A DNA stretch of 64,000 bases from Gimesia fumaroli (lineage in GTDB: Bacteria > Planctomycetota > Planctomycetia > Planctomycetales > Planctomycetaceae), in contig NZ_CP037452.1 of the NCBI RefSeq assembly GCF_007754425.1, forward strand, positions 744,001 to 808,000, read 5' to 3'. The translations under genes were made by a program, and so were the position numbers. Below the pieces are notes generated by a model. It saw only the letters and a program-made list of their open reading frames with translations, had not been told where the DNA came from and searched no databases. Numbering within the stretch: position 1 is the stretch's first letter; each line of letters starts with the position of its first letter. Below, piece by piece: positions 44,774-54,606 of this stretch.

Positions 44774-46942
44774 ATGCAAATGCTTCGTGGTTTCATCGCA
44801 CTGCTTGTGTTGGGAGCGACTTGTTTCTCGACAGAGTTCTGTCTGGCGCAGCCGGAACAGCAGGGGACGCCGCCCAAATTTCGCGAAGCAGTTTCGTTAG
44901 ATGTGAACAACACGGTACTCAAAAAAATGGGTTCCGTACGTGATTATCTGGCAGAGCAACAGTGGGAAGATGCGGTCAACATCTTAGTGCAGATTTCCAA
45001 TGAATACGGCGACTCACTGTATCCGGAATCGCCGGGCCGCTATCTGCGAGTGTCTGAATACTGCCAGAATCTGCTGGCTGGCTTTCCGCGTGAAGCAATC
45101 CGCGTTTATCGTGAGAAAACAGATCCCCGTGCCAAACGCTGGTGGGATCAGGCGGTTACAGAATCGACCGTTCAGCCGCTGTTAAATATTGTTGAACAGG
45201 CATTGATGAGCAGTTATGGGGATGACGCCTTATATCGGCTGGGTGAGATTGCCTGGGAACAGGGTGAGTTATCTCAAGCCCGTGCTTACTGGCGGAAACT
45301 GATTCCCCCCGCCGCTATGACGCAGCAGAGTCAGTATGATCCGGGAGTATTTCTCTATCCCGATACCGATTTGCCGGTACCGTCTATCCTGGCGCGGCTG
45401 GTTCTGGTCAGTTTTTTCGAAGGAAATTTCGAACGGGCCGCCTTGGAACGAGACGTGTTCCGCAAGAACTACCCGGAAGCGATCGGTATGCTGGCGGGCC
45501 GGGAAGGAAATCTGGTTACGATTCTGTCTACGATTCTGGAAGATCGTGCTTTGGTATCGTTACCTGCGACGCGGTTGGAAATGCAGACGTTTGCCGGTCA
45601 TCAAACACGGAATTTCAGGGGCGCAAAAAAACTGGACGTGGGTGCGATTGCGTGGTCTTTTCAGGTTCCACTTGGTTGGACTCAGGAGTTTCCCCGTAAA
45701 CCGGCCTTCGAACGCCGGGTTTCTCCCGGGTTCTATCCCGTCGTGGATGGAGAGCATGTCTATTTTAACGACGACGAACGGATTTATGCATTGAACTGGA
45801 AGACTGGTCTGCCTGCATGGTCCGAGGGAGAACAGGCCAGCCCGATTATTTACCCGAGTGTTCCAGGAGGGACACCCCGACTTCCGTTTCGCCCCGTGGT
45901 GGGAGTGCCACGGTTTACAATGACGATTGCCGATGGTCGGCTTTATGCCCGCATGGGGTCTCCGGTGACATCGGTTGCCAAAGACGAGCGTCTGGGATTG
46001 TTTTCAGATCTGGTTTGTCTGGATCTCGATCAGGGGCAGGGAAAACTACTTTGGAAAATTTCTTCAGCGCAGTTGCGTGAACAGAATTTTGTCTGGTCGT
46101 TCGAAGGAGCCCCGGTGATTTCCGGCGACAGGCTGTTTGTGGTTCTGCATCGTGGATTTCCTGAAGTACAGACCAATGTCGCGTGCTTCTCGACCGCGAC
46201 CGGAGAATTGATCTGGAATCAGAAAGTCTGTCTGGCGTTACGGAATATTGAAGAGGGTACAAACTACATTACGCATCTGTTACTGACGCTGGCAGAGGGG
46301 CAACTGTTTCTCTCGACCGATATGGGGGCCATTGCTTCGTTGAGTTCGCGTGACGGAAAGATCAACTGGCTGGTGACCTATCCCGGGGAAGATCGCGTTT
46401 CCAAGCACGCACTTAGTAATCATATGGAAACAGGAATAGTGCCTTGTTTGTATGATCGGGGAATTCTGTTTGCTGCCCCCCAGGATTCGAGTGAACTGAT
46501 GGCCTTTGATGCTGACACGGGATTATTGCTCTGGCGACGCGCATTGCCACAGCAGGTGCGGAACTTGCTGGGGGTGAATCACTCCACGCTAATCGTCAGC
46601 GGCAACCAGTTGTTCGGTATTGATCGGACAACCGGTGCTGTCAGATGGAAGGTTGGCTCTCAAGACCCTGAAGGTTTTGGTTTTGGGCGCGGGGTTCTGG
46701 TGGGAGAATTTGTTTACTGGCCTTTGCGGGAAGAAATTCTGGTCGTCAATACTGAGCGGGGATCGTTAAAACAACGCATCGCGTTGCGGGCCCTGCATGG
46801 AGAAATGGGGGGTAATTTAATCATTGCCGGCCCACGATTACTGGTCGCTCAGCCTCAAAAGGTGACGGCATTCGGGCAATATGGACAGGTGCCGTCGGCA
46901 GGGGACGCAGAGAAAAAAATCTCTGCGTTGTTAACGAAGTAG
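44774..46942 (+). CDS. Exported PQQ-like beta-propeller protein with N-terminal helical repeats
   Basis: A 722-residue protein with a signal peptide (MQMLRGFIALLVLGATCFSTEFCLA). Residues about 50-260 are helical, TPR-like (AVNILVQISNEYGDS; ALYRLGEIAWEQGELSQARAYWRKLI). Residues about 290-715 are PQQ-like propeller repeats: RIYALNWKTGLPAWSEGE, ACFSTATGELIWNQKV, IASLSSRDGKINWLVTY, LMAFDADTGLLLWRRALP, LFGIDRTTGAVRWKVG. No Asp/Glu catalytic set of quinoprotein dehydrogenases is obvious, so it may be a binding or scaffold protein like BamB. A larger relative lies at 48537-53126. Confidence 0.87.
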   Translation: MQMLRGFIALLVLGATCFSTEFCLAQPEQQGTPPKFREAVSLDVNNTVLKKMGSVRDYLAEQQWEDAVNILVQISNEYGDSLYPESPGRYLRVSEYCQNLLAGFPREAIRVYREKTDPRAKRWWDQAVTESTVQPLLNIVEQALMSSYGDDALYRLGEIAWEQGELSQARAYWRKLIPPAAMTQQSQYDPGVFLYPDTDLPVPSILARLVLVSFFEGNFERAALERDVFRKNYPEAIGMLAGREGNLVTILSTILEDRALVSLPATRLEMQTFAGHQTRNFRGAKKLDVGAIAWSFQVPLGWTQEFPRKPAFERRVSPGFYPVVDGEHVYFNDDERIYALNWKTGLPAWSEGEQASPIIYPSVPGGTPRLPFRPVVGVPRFTMTIADGRLYARMGSPVTSVAKDERLGLFSDLVCLDLDQGQGKLLWKISSAQLREQNFVWSFEGAPVISGDRLFVVLHRGFPEVQTNVACFSTATGELIWNQKVCLALRNIEEGTNYITHLLLTLAEGQLFLSTDMGAIASLSSRDGKINWLVTYPGEDRVSKHALSNHMETGIVPCLYDRGILFAAPQDSSELMAFDADTGLLLWRRALPQQVRNLLGVNHSTLIVSGNQLFGIDRTTGAVRWKVGSQDPEGFGFGRGVLVGEFVYWPLREEILVVNTERGSLKQRIALRALHGEMGGNLIIAGPRLLVAQPQKVTAFGQYGQVPSAGDAEKKISALLTK

Positions 46943-47000
46943 TTTTCAAAGTGTTTTTGTTGATAGATCTAACTGTAACTTTAAAAACAAGGTGAAAGAC

Positions 47001-47603
47001 ATGAAGGTTTTGTATCGTAAACTCTCGATTTCCATGTTGAGTCTGGTTTGTCTGTGTGGTTTGTCTGCCAGTGTTTCGGGACAGGTTTCAGGTCCTCCGG
47101 GAAAAGTCGATGTCGGTGATCGTGCACCTGCATTTACTGCTAAGGACGACCAGGGAAAAGGCTGGAAATCAACCGATTATGTCGGCAAAAAAATTCTGGT
47201 CGTCTATTTTTATCCCGCAGATATGACCGGGGGCTGTACCAAGCAGGCTTGCGGATTTCGGGATGATATGAAAAAGCTGCAGGGAAAGAATGTAGAAGTG
47301 ATTGGCGTGAGTGGTGATTCTCCCCGAAGTCACCAGTTGTTCAAGAAAGAGTACGACCTGAATTTCACTCTGCTGGCAGATGAAGATGGCGGCGTGGCGA
47401 AGAAATTTGGTGTGCCTTTGAGAAAAGGGGGATCCATCAAGCGGACCATTGATGGGAAAGAAGAAACTTTGACCCGTGGTGTGACAGCCGCACGCTGGAC
47501 CTTTGTGATTGACAAAAACGGGAAAGTCGTCATGAAAAACACGAAAGTCAAAGCAGCCGATGACAGCAAAGCCATTTTGAAGCTTGTAAACAGCTTGAAA
47601 TAG
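47001..47603 (+). CDS. Exported peroxiredoxin, BCP/AhpC-TSA type
   Basis: A 200-residue peroxiredoxin that reduces hydrogen peroxide and organic peroxides. The start at 47001 is set by AAGGTG upstream, although a GTG three codons earlier is possible. A signal peptide (RKLSISMLSLVCLCGLSASVSGQ) sends it out of the cytoplasm. The active motif YPADMTGGCTKQACGFRDDM has peroxidatic Cys79 and a likely resolving Cys84, the BCP pattern. VIGVSGDSPRSHQLFKKEY and RWTFVIDKNGKVV are family blocks. Its reductant is unknown; the thioredoxin-like lipoprotein next door is one candidate. Confidence 0.9.
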   Translation: MKVLYRKLSISMLSLVCLCGLSASVSGQVSGPPGKVDVGDRAPAFTAKDDQGKGWKSTDYVGKKILVVYFYPADMTGGCTKQACGFRDDMKKLQGKNVEVIGVSGDSPRSHQLFKKEYDLNFTLLADEDGGVAKKFGVPLRKGGSIKRTIDGKEETLTRGVTAARWTFVIDKNGKVVMKNTKVKAADDSKAILKLVNSLK

Positions 47604-47737
47604 CGGCTTTCAGATACTGGACAGGCATGGAACTCACCTGCAAAAATCATGAATCGTACTCGACAGTCAACGTACTGACGGCATACAATTGATGATGCAG
47701 GTGAGCTTTTATTTAAAGTAAATCAAGTCGGAGCAGT

Positions 47738-48436
47738 ATGATGTGTCGTATTCGTATGAGCAAAGTCTGGTCAGGGTTCGTTGTTTGTCCTTTAGGGGCG
47801 GCGATGATGCTGGCAGGCTGTGGTAATACGGAGCAAGCTGCGAATTCGGTGGCGGAAGCGTCGGCGCGTCAGTCGGGTGAAGCGGCTGCGGCTCCCGGCA
47901 ATGAAGCTGGCGAAGGTCAGCCGGACTTGAGTCAGACCGAAGAAGTGTCCATTGAATCGGGCATGGAGATCGGTGCCATTCCGTTACCGTTTGATGTTGA
48001 AGATGTGACTGGCCCGAATCAGGGGAAACACCTCTGTTATCGCTGCCTGTATGGTGAGCGGCCTGTGGTCGGGATTTTTGTTCGTGATCTGGGTCAGAAG
48101 ACCAAATCGCTGATTCAGAAAATCGATCAGGAAGTGGCTTCGCATCAGGATGAGAAACTGGCGGCGTTTGTCGTCGTGTTAACCGATGATCCTGCGTCTG
48201 CGAAGCCGGAGCTGGAACAGGTGGCGCAAGAGACAAAAATCAAGCATGTGCCTTTAACAGTGTTTGAAGGCGCTGTCGGCCCGGCAGGTTATAATGTTGC
48301 AAACGAGGCAGCAGTGAATGTCATGATCTGGGAAGGCGAAGTGAAAGCAAACCGGGCTTACCAGAAAGGACAGCTAAACGATGCCGGCATCCAGGAAGTC
48401 ATTGCAGATACCAGATTGATTGTTCAAGGATCCTGA
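47738..48436 (+). CDS. Thioredoxin-fold-like lipoprotein
   Basis: A 232-residue lipoprotein with lipobox MLAGC (Cys28). An Ala/Glu/Gly-rich linker (about 30-75) precedes a domain with a thioredoxin-like plan: GKHLCYRCLYGERPVVGIFVRD, with a CYRC pair at 100-103, then KLAAFVVVLTDDPASA and KIKHVPLTVFEG (VP in the cis-Pro place). The CxxC lies before the strand that would normally precede it, so a redox role is uncertain. It lies 134 bases after the peroxiredoxin gene and 100 bases before the large propeller gene, on the same strand. Confidence 0.7.
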   Translation: MMCRIRMSKVWSGFVVCPLGAAMMLAGCGNTEQAANSVAEASARQSGEAAAAPGNEAGEGQPDLSQTEEVSIESGMEIGAIPLPFDVEDVTGPNQGKHLCYRCLYGERPVVGIFVRDLGQKTKSLIQKIDQEVASHQDEKLAAFVVVLTDDPASAKPELEQVAQETKIKHVPLTVFEGAVGPAGYNVANEAAVNVMIWEGEVKANRAYQKGQLNDAGIQEVIADTRLIVQGS

Positions 48437-48536
48437 TCCTGACGCGTTCCAACCGGAAAATGGATTTCGATGCACGCTCGAACTCTGTTTTCAATGAAAC
48501 TATTTTTTGCAGGAAGTGGAATTTCTTCATTTGCCT

Positions 48537-51500
48537 ATGTTTTTGAATACTCAGTCAGACAGATTGACCGGACAGCGTACCTGTTGCGTCTGCTTGGTGG
48601 CGATCGTGCTGATTTTACTTACCGTTTCGTCTACTTCCGCCAAAGCACAGGATTTGCGCAATAGAGGGTCTTTGCGGAGTGAGATGCTGGAAGCCGATCG
48701 GCATGCGTTGTTTCCTACCAGTCGTCTGCATTCCAAAAATTATCGGGATGCGTTACAGCTGATTCAGGAGAAAAAGTACTCGCTTGCCATTCCTGAGTTG
48801 CAGGCGATTCTGGAAGCGCCGGAGGACTATGTCTCTCCTGAGCGAGGATTGGAATTTTTCAGCCTGAAACAAATGGTTCAGCAGGTTCTCGCGGATCTGC
48901 CGGAAGGCGGGAAACGTTTTTACTCACTGCAATATGGTCCAGCCGCCGAACAGCTTTTGAATCGGGCTGTGGCGCAGGATGATATCACTCTGTTACAGGA
49001 AGTAGTTCGCCGTTATTTCTTTACCAAAGCGGGGGCTGAGGCCGCTTATACTCTGGGCGCGTATTACTTTGAGCGGGGAGATTTCAGGGCAGCGACGCGG
49101 CAATGGGAGATGCTCAGCGATCAGCATGATCTGGGGAAATCCAAAGAACCCCTGCTGACATTCAAACTGGCGGTTGCCTGGTATTACCTCGGAAACCAGG
49201 GGAAATGTCGTCAGGCATTGAAGAAGCTGGTCCGATTAACTTCCGGAAAAACGCTTGAGTTTCCGAATGGAACGAAAGTGACGCTGAATTTTGCCAATGA
49301 TAATCCGGTGGACTGGTTAGCCGGTTTCTTAGGCATTCCAGACTTGAGAGCTGCGCAGGAGCAAAAGAACTGGACCATGTATCGTGGCAGTCCTTCGCGT
49401 CTGGCATCGGCGCTGTTTGCAGTGCCGTCTGCAAAACCGGTCTGGCAATACTCGACGATCAAAGATCCTGTTTTGAGCGATCAGAAAGAGGTTCCACAGC
49501 TTGATGTGATGTTGCAGAAGTTAGGCGATTATCGTCGCAAGCACATTGAAGGAGTCTTGCCGGCTGCCAGCCCGTTGATTGTTCAGGATCAGGTTATATT
49601 TCGAACACACCGCAATTTGAAAGCGGTTTCCTTAGCGACAGGAAAACTGACCTGGCAAACCACAATGTCGGATGCACTGTATCAGGAGTTATTGAACGAT
49701 CCCCAGAATATGGATGAAGAGTCATTAGGGATGCCTCAGACTCCTTTAGAAAAATATCTGGCTCAACGTGCCTGGCAGGATTATACCGCCGGTCATTTGA
49801 GTTCGGACGGGAAGCTGATCTATAGCGTGGAAAACGTCGGATTCATTGCCGGCTTTTATCACTTCAGTCGGCTGGATCGCGACAATATACTAGTGCCCAA
49901 TTCCTATAACCGTCTGATGGCCTTTGAAGCCGACTCCGGAAAATTTGTCTGGGAGGCAGGGGGCCCGCGGCTGCAAAAGCCGATGAGCTATTCCGGCCAT
50001 TATTTTCTCGGGCCTCCATTGCCGCTGGATGGGAAACTCTATTGCCTGGCGGAAGAAGGGCGGGAGTTTCGTCTGCTCGTATTAGATGCACAAACGGGGG
50101 AAACACTCTGGACGCAGTCGCTGCATCGCAGTGAGTATCCCATCGCCCGTGACTTCACAACGGACCGCCGCCCGATGGATCATATTCGTCGTCGGATGGG
50201 ATTAAGCCCTTCGTTTGCACATGGCGTGCTGGTTTGTGAAACGGGTGAAGGATGTACGGTCGGCATTGATATCGTGAACCGCAGGCTGCTTTGGCGAAAG
50301 GTTGATGTAGGGGGCGAAGAAATCACGTTGTACGCCGCCTTTGCCCGTGATTCCAACAACAACAGTGAAGGCTGGTCTGAATTTACGCCATTGATTGCAG
50401 GTGGGCGTGTACTGGTTTACTCGCGCAAACTGCAGGATCTTCAATGCCTGGATCTGTTCGATGGTCGATTGCTCTGGTCACGACCACGGCGGAAAAACCT
50501 GTTTATTGCGACCGTTCATGAGGGCAAAATTCTGCTGGTGGGCAACGATCGGATTGAAGCGATCAAGTTGAGTGATGGTGCGCCTGCCTGGCCGAAGTCA
50601 CAGCCGATTCCTGCGCCCAGTGGTCGTGGGATCGTAGTCAAAAATACGTATTATCAACCGGTGGATACGGGGGACGTTCTCAGTATTCGTCTGGACGATG
50701 GTCTGATCCTGGCCCGAACCCGTGTTGAGATGGATTCGCTTGTCGGTAATCTTGCTGCCGCCGGGGGGATGCTGGTGACTCAAAACGAGACAGAGGTGGC
50801 TGGTTTCCGATCTGTGGAATCGATTCGGGAGCAGATTCGTCTTGCCGATCAATCAAAACAGCCTGCGGATCTGGCACTGGCGCAACTTCTGCGTGGCGAA
50901 CTGAATCTGTTTGCCGGTGATGTGAATCTGGCGATGCAGAAGATTGACCAGTCGATTCAGATCAAGCCTACCGTTCGTGCCCGACGGCTCTATGCAGATA
51001 TGTTACTGGAAAGTCTGGATCATGATTTTGATCAGAATCAAAACCAGATTGCCAAGATGGAAACATTGCTGGTTGATGATGTTCAGCGCAAGCGGTTTTA
51101 TCAGATTCTGGCACAGCGGTATCAGCAAGAGGGGAATCTGAATGCAGCACTGCAAAACTATCTGCGTCTGTCAGAGTTGAAGGGATTGCTGGATTCAGAA
51201 CCGATCAAAGGGGGCTCGTTTGCGCGAACGGATCGTTGGATTCGTTCGCAACTGGAAATTCTGCTGGCACGTGCCACAGAGCAGGAACATGCTGAGATCG
51301 ATGAGTTCTTTTCGCGATATTACACAGAAAAACTGCTGCGTGCCAAACGGGAGGAACTGGAACGATTTCTTCTGTGTTGTGGAAATCTGCCTGAGGCCGA
51401 GCAGGTTCGAAAAGTTCTGGTTGAACGCTTAGAGCGTGCGATCAATGCCGGTGCTGAAACGGAACCGGCGTTGCTGCGTCGCCAGTTGATGCGGCATCTG

Positions 51501-53126
51501 GCAGATCTCAGAACGTCAAAGCAATCTGTGATGGCAGCGTTTGCGACGGCGAAGCTGGCACAAATTTATCTTGATGCGAATCGTGTTTCACAGGCGACTG
51601 TGTTGATGGACGAACTGGATTCCCGCTGGCCGAATGTGATTTGCCTGGATGGAAAAACGGCGCTCCAGTTAACGGCACAGTGGCGTTCTGAGTCGAGTTT
51701 CCAGGAACAACAGCGTGCAGAAGAAGACTGGCCTGACTATCCGGCCCAGGTTTATCGCGGTGAACAGTCCAAGGGGCAGAATACCGCGCGGCCTGTTGAG
51801 ATCATCGGTCTTTCGAATCCGCTCTTTAGTAATTATCGTCTGGAAGTAGGGCCGGCCAAAGAGTTGCTGTTCGCCTACGATGGACAGGGAAAGCAGCAGT
51901 GGGCCTTTTCTCTGGTCGATGCCGAAATTGATCTACCTGACCAGCCTTATTATTCTGCGCGGGTGTTCGAGCATTATCTGGTTGTCAACTTCGGTTCGCT
52001 GTTTGTGGTACTGGATACGTTAAACCGGGATGTCGAAGATCAGCCGACGATGTTGTGGAAGCAGCGATTGATTGCCGGGCCGCCCAGTCTGCGAGATTAT
52101 ATTTCGATCGAGCGTACGGGAGTGGCTCCGGTATTGCGCGAATATGTCACACGGAATGCCGACCGCGAACTGTTGGGACGCATTGGTACGATCAATCAGG
52201 ATTTTCTTTGCTATCAGCGGGGCACTGAATTGATCGCGGCTGACTTGTTAACCGGCGATGTTTTGTGGAAGCGACAGGGAGTGATTACCAGCAGCAGGCA
52301 TTTTGGCGATGCGGATCGCGTGATTGTGATGAGATCGACCGAGCGTTCGGAAACACGGTATGTTGTCTTGAGTGGTCAGAGTGGAGAAGTGGTCAATGCC
52401 TTCAAGCTGGGGCAAGGCGAGTCTCCCATTTTTGCATTTGAGCGGTATATACTGACTATTACTAAAGAAGCGGATGACGTGCGTCATCTGAAATTGAAAG
52501 ATCTCACAACGGATCAGGAAATCTGGAGCCAGTTTTTAGACAAGTCGTCGACCTACACGCTGGGGCAAAATTATGACCTGGTGATGATTCAACCAGATGG
52601 GACGATTTCTTTTCTGGATTTGCGGACCGGTGAGGAAAAATATGAAGTCAAAGGGAAACCGGCTGACAGTGTGCTCAATTTACTGTTGCTGGAGAACCCA
52701 CGGCAGTACCTGGTTTTTGTGAGCCTGCCTTACGTTGCAAAAAAAGGAGTCAGCTTTCGTCCCATCGGCATGACCTCGTTTCTGTTCAATGGGATGGTGT
52801 ATTCCGTTGAACGAAAAACGGGAGAACTGATGTGGTCGATGCCTCTGACTACACAGGGAATCGATTTTACTCAGTTCCTGGATCTGCCGGTGATCACCTT
52901 CGGGATTCGTCGTATCGAGGGGCGGCCTTCCAGCTATGGCACGCTGGTTGATCTGCAGGCGGTTGACCTGCGAAGCGGAGATGTGGTGCTGAAGGAAACG
53001 ACGCGCAGCAATCGACAACGGATCTGGACAGTCCCTGATGTCGAGCGTAAAAATATTCTGATTGAACCGTTTCAGATCCGGCTCAGCTTTGAAGAATCAC
53101 CGGTGGAAGCCCGGAAACCTGAGTAG
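48537..53126 (+). CDS. Very large exported PQQ-like propeller protein
   Basis: About 1529 residues from the ATG at 48537; the frame is open from TTG 48507, and neither start has an ideal ribosome site. A hydrophobic segment (TCCVCLVAIVLILLTVSSTSAKA) acts as signal or anchor. Residues about 50-250 hold helical repeats (AIPELQAILEAPEDYVSPERG; YTLGAYYFERGDFRAATRQWEML). Two propeller regions follow at about 300-770 (LKAVSLATGKLTWQTTM; LLVLDAQTGETLWTQSL; LQCLDLFDGRLLWSRP) and 1100-1500 (LIAADLLTGDVLWKRQG; TISFLDLRTGEEKYE; VYSVERKTGELMWSMPL), separated by a TPR-like stretch. It is a doubled form of the 44774-46942 protein. No catalytic residues are recognised. Confidence 0.85.
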   Translation: MFLNTQSDRLTGQRTCCVCLVAIVLILLTVSSTSAKAQDLRNRGSLRSEMLEADRHALFPTSRLHSKNYRDALQLIQEKKYSLAIPELQAILEAPEDYVSPERGLEFFSLKQMVQQVLADLPEGGKRFYSLQYGPAAEQLLNRAVAQDDITLLQEVVRRYFFTKAGAEAAYTLGAYYFERGDFRAATRQWEMLSDQHDLGKSKEPLLTFKLAVAWYYLGNQGKCRQALKKLVRLTSGKTLEFPNGTKVTLNFANDNPVDWLAGFLGIPDLRAAQEQKNWTMYRGSPSRLASALFAVPSAKPVWQYSTIKDPVLSDQKEVPQLDVMLQKLGDYRRKHIEGVLPAASPLIVQDQVIFRTHRNLKAVSLATGKLTWQTTMSDALYQELLNDPQNMDEESLGMPQTPLEKYLAQRAWQDYTAGHLSSDGKLIYSVENVGFIAGFYHFSRLDRDNILVPNSYNRLMAFEADSGKFVWEAGGPRLQKPMSYSGHYFLGPPLPLDGKLYCLAEEGREFRLLVLDAQTGETLWTQSLHRSEYPIARDFTTDRRPMDHIRRRMGLSPSFAHGVLVCETGEGCTVGIDIVNRRLLWRKVDVGGEEITLYAAFARDSNNNSEGWSEFTPLIAGGRVLVYSRKLQDLQCLDLFDGRLLWSRPRRKNLFIATVHEGKILLVGNDRIEAIKLSDGAPAWPKSQPIPAPSGRGIVVKNTYYQPVDTGDVLSIRLDDGLILARTRVEMDSLVGNLAAAGGMLVTQNETEVAGFRSVESIREQIRLADQSKQPADLALAQLLRGELNLFAGDVNLAMQKIDQSIQIKPTVRARRLYADMLLESLDHDFDQNQNQIAKMETLLVDDVQRKRFYQILAQRYQQEGNLNAALQNYLRLSELKGLLDSEPIKGGSFARTDRWIRSQLEILLARATEQEHAEIDEFFSRYYTEKLLRAKREELERFLLCCGNLPEAEQVRKVLVERLERAINAGAETEPALLRRQLMRHLADLRTSKQSVMAAFATAKLAQIYLDANRVSQATVLMDELDSRWPNVICLDGKTALQLTAQWRSESSFQEQQRAEEDWPDYPAQVYRGEQSKGQNTARPVEIIGLSNPLFSNYRLEVGPAKELLFAYDGQGKQQWAFSLVDAEIDLPDQPYYSARVFEHYLVVNFGSLFVVLDTLNRDVEDQPTMLWKQRLIAGPPSLRDYISIERTGVAPVLREYVTRNADRELLGRIGTINQDFLCYQRGTELIAADLLTGDVLWKRQGVITSSRHFGDADRVIVMRSTERSETRYVVLSGQSGEVVNAFKLGQGESPIFAFERYILTITKEADDVRHLKLKDLTTDQEIWSQFLDKSSTYTLGQNYDLVMIQPDGTISFLDLRTGEEKYEVKGKPADSVLNLLLLENPRQYLVFVSLPYVAKKGVSFRPIGMTSFLFNGMVYSVERKTGELMWSMPLTTQGIDFTQFLDLPVITFGIRRIEGRPSSYGTLVDLQAVDLRSGDVVLKETTRSNRQRIWTVPDVERKNILIEPFQIRLSFEESPVEARKPE

Positions 53127-53163
53127 CAACGAAGGGCAAAGGTACTCACGGCGTTTGTGAAGC

Positions 53164-54159
53164 TTAATAGCTTTCCCGGTCGTCATCATCGTCATCGTCA
53201 AAATCCAGATCGTCCAGATCATCGTCGCGATCGGGATGCAGCGGGTTGTCTGGTGAGAAAAAGAAATCTCCCAGTCCCATCGGCATCATGTTTCCACCCA
53301 GGCTCTGCTTACGTTTTTCAGACAGTGATTCAAGGTCGAGTGCATCGTCGCCGAGACAGCTTTTGAGTGATTCCAGCCAGACGACATCTTTACTGAGGGG
53401 GTGGTCTTTATCCTGGGCGGCGCGTTTCAATGCCAGACGCAGCACATTGATGCCGTCGCGGGTCGAGAAATCCAGCTTCAAGCTGTGCGACTGTTGCAGG
53501 AAGTCGACGGTTAAATCGAGCATATGTTCGTCGGCAAAAGGGAGATGATAGTGCAGAATCATTTTTTCATCTTCCCGGTTGGGATGCTCGAGCGAAATAC
53601 TGGGTTGCAGACGGCTGAGGATATAATCGGGAATTTCAAACGTGGATTCGTCTTCGTTCATGGTGACAGCGCAACGGAATTCCGGATGTGCGGGAATGGT
53701 GACGCCGGCGACGATCGATTCAATATAGCGGCGATGGTCGAGCAGGGGAGCCAGGCTGGCCCATGATTTTTCATTCATGCGGTTGCCTTCATCGAGCACA
53801 CAAATTCCGCCACGAATCATCGCGGTAACCAGCGGAGATGTGTGGTAGGCAATCTTACCACTCTCGGCGAGCACGGGAGTGACGAGCAAATCTTCCGGCC
53901 GTGTGTCCGCCGTACATTGATAAATATAGAGTTCCTGATCGCGCGTTCGCGCACCTGCGATGGCAAGCGACGTTTTACCGATGCCCGGCGTTCCTACCAG
54001 TCGAGGCGTCAGGGGCATATCTTTTTCGTCAATCACCAGCCAGCAGGCCAGAAGCTGTTTGAGTGCTTCATGTTGTCCGATCCATTCGCCGGATGTCTGG
54101 TCGGCGCGACCCAGGTGCAAGCCGACTCCGTCAATTTCCACTCGATGTGCCATTATCAT
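53164..54159 (-). CDS. MoxR-like AAA ATPase with acidic tail
   Basis: A 331-residue AAA+ ATPase. Walker A is GTPGIGKTS at 56-64 and Walker B is [55 protein letters not shown]-like sequence holds sensor 1 and the arginine region. MoxR ATPases usually lie beside VWA-domain genes and act as chaperones; no VWA gene is here. The C-terminus is an Asp run ([20 protein letters not shown]) which may bind cations or basic partners. ATGs at 54159 and 54153 are both possible. It converges on the large propeller gene. Confidence 0.85.
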   Translation of the reverse strand: MIMAHRVEIDGVGLHLGRADQTSGEWIGQHEALKQLLACWLVIDEKDMPLTPRLVGTPGIGKTSLAIAGARTRDQELYIYQCTADTRPEDLLVTPVLAESGKIAYHTSPLVTAMIRGGICVLDEGNRMNEKSWASLAPLLDHRRYIESIVAGVTIPAHPEFRCAVTMNEDESTFEIPDYILSRLQPSISLEHPNREDEKMILHYHLPFADEHMLDLTVDFLQQSHSLKLDFSTRDGINVLRLALKRAAQDKDHPLSKDVVWLESLKSCLGDDALDLESLSEKRKQSLGGNMMPMGLGDFFFSPDNPLHPDRDDDLDDLDFDDDDDDDRESY

Positions 54160-54606
54160 TGATTTCTATGGTTGGTCAGTTCAATCACGGGTTGAAACTG
54201 CGACAGGCCTTCAGAAAATGTAGTTTTCAGTCAGTTATGATTATAGGCGTCTCAAGTCACTTCTGATAAGTCTGGTCTTCCAACTCTTCGGTCATCAATC
54301 GAAATTTGGTGAAAAAAACGAAGGAGGTGTTTTTTCGGGAATTCATTAAGTTCTTGATCTAAAAGAAGATAATGGTTTAAAAAATCAATCGAACACCTGG
54401 TGGTCAATTAAATCTTTTTGAGAAGTCAAAATAATGTTGGTAGAATACACAGGTTTCCCACATTCGATTTTTTAATAACGTGTTTTGCGTTATTTCATAT
54501 CTGAAGTGAGAGCACACATTCTCAACTGTTTTGAATTCATTTCTTTCGTAGTGTGCTCCATTTACCTTGTGATTCTAAAAACGCCAATTTAGAAGGGGGT
54601 AGTGCG
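54160..54606. other. AT-rich intergenic region before the CBS-domain gene
   Basis: About 447 bases between divergent genes. It is AT-rich and should hold promoters for both. A perfect AAGGAGGT occurs at 54321-54328 but no ATG, GTG or TTG at suitable spacing opens a useful frame. It sits within a short inverted repeat, AAAAAAC-N9-GTTTTTT. No gene or RNA was recognised. Confidence 0.45.

Noticed and set aside
54321-54328. Perfect AAGGAGGT sequence
   Set aside because: No start codon at workable spacing opens a useful frame, so it is probably chance in an AT-rich region.
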